Shown here piece after piece: positions 60,483-64,000 of a stretch of 64,000 nt of DNA. Under the pieces are notes generated by a model that searched no databases, had not been told where the DNA came from, and saw only the letters and a list, made by a program, of their open reading frames with translations. The stretch lies in assembly GCA_022842245.1 (NCBI GenBank), contig JALHPZ010000006.1, positions 100,248 through 164,247 of the forward strand, given 5' to 3'. The stretch is from Gemmataceae bacterium (GTDB taxonomy: Bacteria > Planctomycetota > Planctomycetia > Gemmatales > Gemmataceae). Each line of letters begins with the position of its first letter. Position 1 is the stretch's first letter. The translations under genes and the position numbers were made by a program.

Positions 60483-61034
60483 ATGTCGAGATTCAAGATC
60501 GTCGCGAGTCTGGGCGCGGGTGCGCTCGGATTGCTGGGGGTCGCCTGGACGTTGCACGCCGATCCGCCCGCGAAGCCCGGAACCCCGTCCCCTGTCGAGC
60601 CGAGGGTGACGATCGCGACCGCCAAGGATCGCGCGAAGCTACTCCATGAGGTCTACTCCGCCACGTTGGATTCGATGCATCATCATTTCTTCCGACGCGA
60701 CCGGGCCGTGCTGCCCGCACGGGCGATGGATGATGTTTTCGAGGAAGTCGACAAGTCGACGAAGATTCAGACGCGCTGGATCGCGGTGAATACGCCGGCC
60801 ATGAGCCTCAATCACGAACCGGAGTCGGCGTTCGAGAAGAAAGCGGCCGCGGAGCTGAGTGCCGGCAAGACGGAATGGGAGACGGTCGAGAATGGCCATT
60901 ATCGAAGGGCCACGCCGATCCCGCTGGGCGCGGGCTGCGTGGGCTGTCACACCAAGTTCGGGGCCACGAACGATAAGACGGCGCGCTTTGCGGGGCTGGT
61001 CGTGTCGATCCCGTTAAAGCCCGAATCGAAGTAG
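60483..61034 (+). CDS. Exported DUF3365/Tll0287-like heme protein
   Basis: 183 residues from ATG 60483; an ATG at 60474 is also in frame. A signal peptide (FKIVASLGAGALGLLGVAWTLHA) is followed by an alpha-helical domain (LLHEVYSATLDSMHHHFFRRD), a Tll0287/DUF3365-like core, and the heme-binding motif CVGCH in GAGCVGCHTKFG. The Met/His axial ligand is not clear. Such proteins act as periplasmic redox sensors or electron carriers. It may be monocistronic. Confidence 0.75.
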   Translation: MSRFKIVASLGAGALGLLGVAWTLHADPPAKPGTPSPVEPRVTIATAKDRAKLLHEVYSATLDSMHHHFFRRDRAVLPARAMDDVFEEVDKSTKIQTRWIAVNTPAMSLNHEPESAFEKKAAAELSAGKTEWETVENGHYRRATPIPLGAGCVGCHTKFGATNDKTARFAGLVVSIPLKPESK

Positions 61035-61057
61035 TTCCGCCGCGGAACGCGCGCGAA

Positions 61058-61417
61058 TCACTCCGCCATCCGTTCGGCGGCTTCGTCCTTCAGATCCTTC
61101 ATCTCTTTCGGCAGTTGCGGTTCGGCGCGGCCGAGCACGTCGCCGCAGATCTGGTAGCGGAAGTTGCCGATGGTCAGTTCGTCGCCGGGGACCAGTTTCC
61201 CTTCGGAGAGTTTCTTGCCGTTGATGCGGATGCCATTGGTGCTGCCGAGGTCGCGGATGACGAGGTAGTCGTTGACCTGCGCGAGGACGCAATGGCGGCG
61301 CGACACCTTCTTGGACTGGAGCTGGACGTCGCACTCGGCATGCCGGCCGAAGAGCAGGATCGGCTTGTCGATCAGGATGCTCGGCCCGTCGGTGAGCGAG
61401 AGAAGGTGTGCGGGCAT
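61058..61417 (-). CDS. Small FHA-domain protein
   Basis: 119 residues from ATG 61417. LFGRHAECDVQLQSKKVSRRHCVLAQVNDYLVIRDLGSTNGIRING contains the G-R, S-R-R-H and N-G FHA signature. A short acidic, helical tail (KEMKDLKDEAAERMAE) follows. It lacks the N-terminal ribbon of the 57.6-kb FHA protein, so they differ in architecture. Presumably a phosphothreonine reader. Confidence 0.85.
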   Translation of the reverse strand: MPAHLLSLTDGPSILIDKPILLFGRHAECDVQLQSKKVSRRHCVLAQVNDYLVIRDLGSTNGIRINGKKLSEGKLVPGDELTIGNFRYQICGDVLGRAEPQLPKEMKDLKDEAAERMAE

Positions 61418-61558
61418 GGCGGCCGGGTGTTGGGGTGGGGGAGCCGTTGCGTCCAGTGTACGCGACGGCCGCGCGCGCCGCCAGCGGGGTCGGGAGACGA
61501 TTGGAGTCGGGGCTTCCATCGGGTATAGTGGCGGGACCGAGACGTAAAGGGATTTCCC

Positions 61559-61774
61559 ATGAATGCCGAGACTCTTCGCGAACTCTTGCGCCGCCAGCCG
61601 TTCGAGCCGTTTGAAATCCGGATGACGAATGGCGACATCCACACCGTGCGACATCCGGAAGTGGCCATGATCGTGGGCGGCCGCGCGGTCGTCGGTTATC
61701 CCGAGACGGAACGGATCGCGATTCTGTCCTTGCTGCACGTGGCCGCCATCGAAATGTTGCGCCAGGCCGCGTAA
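61559..61774 (+). CDS. Small planctomycete protein
   Basis: 71 residues: MNAETLRELLRRQPFEPFEIRMTNGDIHTVRHPEVAMIVGG and a C-terminus with IAILSLLHVAAIEML. The L-x-x-x-P-F-x-P-F-x-I-x-(M/L)-x-(N/D)-G pattern is that of a very common small family in planctomycetes and related phyla. It is thought to be a beta-rich fold; function unknown. It ends 9 nt before recD2 and could be co-transcribed with it. Confidence 0.7.
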   Translation: MNAETLRELLRRQPFEPFEIRMTNGDIHTVRHPEVAMIVGGRAVVGYPETERIAILSLLHVAAIEMLRQAA

Positions 61775-61783
61775 CGTTTCCCC

Positions 61784-63910
61784 ATGCCCGATTCCCTCGG
61801 CGGCGCGATCGAGCGCGTCACCTTCCACAATCTGGACACCGGCTACTGCGTGCTGCGGGTGCGCGCGAAGGGGCACGCCGACCTCGTGACGGTCGTCGGC
61901 CACCTGCCGCAGGCCATCGCCGGCGAGCAGGTCGCCGCCACCGGCGAGTGGGTGAACGACCGCACCCACGGCCGGCAGTTCAAGGCCGCCGAGCTGAAGG
62001 CCGCCCCGCCCCACACCGTCGAAGGCATCGCCAAGTTCCTCGCCTCCGGACTCGTGAAGGGGATCGGCCCCATCTACGCCAAGAAGATCGTCGCCGCCTT
62101 CGGCGAGAAGACCCTCGACGTCATCGACCGCTCGCCGAGCTTCCTCGCGCAGGTCAAAGGCATCGGCCCCAAGCGCCTTGCCCTCATCCGCGAGGGGTGG
62201 AAGGAATCGGGCGCCGTCCGCGGCATCATGACGTTCCTCATGTCCCACGGCATCGGCACCGCCCGCGCCGTGCGCATCTACAAGACCTACGGCGAGAACG
62301 CCGTCAAGATCGTCACCGAGAACCCGTACCGCCTCAGCGACGACATCTGGGGCTTCGGCTTTCGCACGGCGGACGACCTCGCACTGAAACTCGGCATCCC
62401 CCGCGACGCCCCGCAGCGCATCCAGGCGGCTGTGCGCCATGTCCTCAACGACGCGGCCGGCAGCCACGGGCACGTCTGCCTGCCGGAGGAGGTGCTCGTC
62501 GAGGAGACGGCCGCGCTGACGCAGGCGAGCGCCGAGCAGGCAACGGCTGCGATCGAGCAACTCCAGATCCGTGACGAAATCGTGCGCGAGTCCACACAAC
62601 TCTATCTCACGCATCTTTATCAAGCCGAGGTCGGCGTCGCCCGGCAACTGCTCGCGCTTGCGGAGGGCGAGCATCCCCTTCCTCAAGTCGACACGGCCAA
62701 GGCGCTCGCGTGGGTCGAAGGCAAGATGGCCATCGCGCTCGCCGAGTCGCAGAAGGCCGCGATCCGCGCCGCCGTCGCCGAGAAGCTGCTCGTCGTCACC
62801 GGCGGGCCGGGAACGGGCAAGACGACGATCGTGAAGGCGATCGTGGAAGTCTTCGCGGCGAAAGGTCGGCGCGTGCTGCTCGCCGCCCCGACGGGCCGGG
62901 CCGCGAAGCGCCTCAGCGAATCCACCGGTCGCGACGCGAAGACGATCCACCGGCTGCTCGAGTTCGACGCCGCGGCCGGAGGCTTCCGCCGCGGTCGGGA
63001 CAATCCGCTCGAAGTCGATCTGCTCGTGGTCGACGAAGTGTCGATGGTCGATCTGGTGCTGATGAACAAGCTGCTCGCGGCCGTGCCGGCGTCGGCGTGC
63101 GTCGTGTTCGTCGGCGATCGCGATCAGCTCCCGAGCGTCGGCGCCGGCAGCGTGCTCGCCGACCTGATCGACTCCGGCGTCGTGGCCGTGGCGCGCCTGA
63201 CGGAGATCCACCGCCAGGCCGGCGCGAGCCACATCGTCCGCGCCGCCCACGCCGTCAACGCCGGCGAGGTGCCCGAATCGGCCCCGACCGCCGACGGCGA
63301 CTTCTACTTCGTCGAAGCCGACGACCCCGCATTGGTCATCGACAAGATTCTCGCGATGGTGACCGACCGCATCCCGAAGAAGTTCGGTCTCGATCCCCTG
63401 CGGGACATCCAGGTCCTCTCGCCGATGAACAAGTCCGACCTCGGCGTGCAGAACCTGAACAAGCTCTTGCAGGCGGCGCTCAACCCCGGCAAGGACGGCG
63501 CGATCGCCTTCCGCGTCGGCGACAAGGTGATCCAGACGCGCAACAACTACACGCGAGAGGTCTTCAACGGCGACATCGGCCGCGTGACCGCGATCGACGA
63601 AGTGGACCAGCTCGCGGCGGTGGAGTTCGACGGGCGCACGGTGGAGTACGAGTTCACGGACCTGGACGAGTTGCAGCACGCCTTCGCGATCAGCATCCAC
63701 AAGTCGCAGGGGAGCGAGTATCCGGCCGTGGTGATTCCGGTGCACACGCAGCACTTCATCATGCTCCGTCGGAACCTGCTCTACACCGGCATCACGCGCG
63801 GGCGGAAGCTCGTGGCGCTCGTCGGCAGCCGCAAGGCGCTCTGGATCGCCGCCACGAAGGCCGACACCGCGACGCGCTTCGGCATGCTGGCGAAACGGTT
63901 AATCGTTTAG
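61784..63910 (+). CDS. recD2: RecD2 ATP-dependent DNA helicase
   Basis: 708 residues. The N-terminal OB-like and helix-hairpin-helix part (LVKGIGPIYAKKIVAAFGEKTLDVI; VKGIGPKRLALIREG) is characteristic of RecD2 and absent from RecD of RecBCD. Superfamily 1B motifs are Walker A GGPGTGKTT (340-348), DEVSMVDL (417-424), GDRDQLPSVGAGS (444-456), the motif IV-V region and AFAISIHKSQGSEYPAVVIP, then YTGITRGRKLVALVG. It should unwind DNA 5'-3' and act in replication-fork or mismatch repair. The stop lies within cgtttagcggcga, a sequence also found in the dispersed repeat at 8.7 and 43.5 kb. Confidence 0.93.
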   Translation: MPDSLGGAIERVTFHNLDTGYCVLRVRAKGHADLVTVVGHLPQAIAGEQVAATGEWVNDRTHGRQFKAAELKAAPPHTVEGIAKFLASGLVKGIGPIYAKKIVAAFGEKTLDVIDRSPSFLAQVKGIGPKRLALIREGWKESGAVRGIMTFLMSHGIGTARAVRIYKTYGENAVKIVTENPYRLSDDIWGFGFRTADDLALKLGIPRDAPQRIQAAVRHVLNDAAGSHGHVCLPEEVLVEETAALTQASAEQATAAIEQLQIRDEIVRESTQLYLTHLYQAEVGVARQLLALAEGEHPLPQVDTAKALAWVEGKMAIALAESQKAAIRAAVAEKLLVVTGGPGTGKTTIVKAIVEVFAAKGRRVLLAAPTGRAAKRLSESTGRDAKTIHRLLEFDAAAGGFRRGRDNPLEVDLLVVDEVSMVDLVLMNKLLAAVPASACVVFVGDRDQLPSVGAGSVLADLIDSGVVAVARLTEIHRQAGASHIVRAAHAVNAGEVPESAPTADGDFYFVEADDPALVIDKILAMVTDRIPKKFGLDPLRDIQVLSPMNKSDLGVQNLNKLLQAALNPGKDGAIAFRVGDKVIQTRNNYTREVFNGDIGRVTAIDEVDQLAAVEFDGRTVEYEFTDLDELQHAFAISIHKSQGSEYPAVVIPVHTQHFIMLRRNLLYTGITRGRKLVALVGSRKALWIAATKADTATRFGMLAKRLIV

Positions 63911-63928
63911 CGGCGAAGCGGAGTCGCT

Positions 63929-63985
63929 CTTTCTCCCTCCCCCTCGAAGGGGGAGGGCCGGGGTGGGGGTGACGGGGATCGCGAT
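63929..63985 (+). repeat. GC-rich palindromic repeat at the 3' end of recD2
   Basis: About 57 nt nearly identical to 44891-44947 (opposite strand) and to 48 nt at 42348-42395. The element has cctccccctcgaagggggagg at its core, followed by gccggggtgggggtgacggg. It continues past the window edge. Confidence 0.85.
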
Positions 63986-64000
63986 CAGCCGACCGGACCC

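Noticed and set aside
61058..63754. Open frame of about 900 codons antisense to recD2, continuing into the small FHA gene
   Set aside because: Only the last 119 codons (FHA protein) are protein-like. The rest is antisense shadow of recD2 with no domain signature.
1..64000. tRNA or rRNA genes
   Set aside because: I scanned intergenic gaps for the TPsiC-like ggttcgaatcc and for rRNA-like tracts; matches fall inside coding genes only. A covariance-model search would be decisive.

Overview
The window is GC-rich, densely coded bacterial DNA with the marks of a planctomycete, most likely from the Gemmataceae. These include a giant FG-GAP/Ig-like protein carrying an N-terminal FEPLEDRLTP motif, planctomycete-type c-type cytochromes fused to other domains, a DUF4058 gene, a kinase/receiver/HD-GYP fusion, many small lineage-specific proteins, and intergenic spaces full of inverted repeats. 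I found no rRNA, tRNA or CRISPR array.

Layout. 1-3.9 kb (minus): end of a Tad/Flp pilus operon, cpaB-cpaC-cpaE, cut by the left edge. 4-9.5 kb: hypothetical genes, an NfeD-like protein, a MazF-type toxin-antitoxin pair, a DUF433/DUF5615 pair whose toxin-like gene has a frameshift, and an exported methyltransferase. 9.7-12.4 kb: a DbpA/CsdA-type DEAD-box helicase and a REP-associated tyrosine transposase (RAYT) with a 36-bp perfect palindrome upstream and a related palindrome inside its coding sequence. 12.4-17.9 kb: small genes, homoserine dehydrogenase, a redoxin/cytochrome c/copper-monooxygenase-like fusion, a possible small RNA with a strong terminator, and a lipoprotein. 17.9-20.2 kb: three copies of a DUF4058 leader but only one intact gene. 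20.3-26.5 kb: the signalling fusion, a MazG-like enzyme, a large membrane protein and an ABC ATPase. 26.9-29.4 kb: hisD and hisC. 29.4-34.3 kb: a zinc-binding small protein, a Pol-beta-type HhH protein, a YdjM-like membrane protein overlapping a FabG-like reductase, and an ECF sigma/anti-sigma set. 34.6-40.3 kb: a secreted beta-helix protein, a cytochrome/WD40/Ala-rich protein and a hybrid histidine kinase.

40.3-45.3 kb (minus) holds an isolated HK97-type head module in the order portal, prohead protease, major capsid protein, head-tail connector. No terminase, tail, lysis or integrase gene lies next to it. Its gaps are wide and filled with the same dispersed repeats seen elsewhere in the window, which suggests long residence or domestication rather than an intact prophage. 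This is the strongest candidate for an undescribed system.

45.5-64 kb: a DUF3179 protein, membrane proteins, a GT87-like glycosyltransferase translationally coupled to lpxA, a conserved protein of unknown function, a beta-propeller protein, an acetyltransferase, a methyltransferase, the giant FG-GAP protein, two FHA proteins, a Tm-1-like protein with a repeat-encoded in-frame insertion, a VOC protein, a DUF3365-type heme protein, and recD2 at the right edge.

Calls rest on motif and family recognition by eye. Starts were chosen by signal peptides, Shine-Dalgarno-like sequence and overlap with neighbours, and several remain uncertain.
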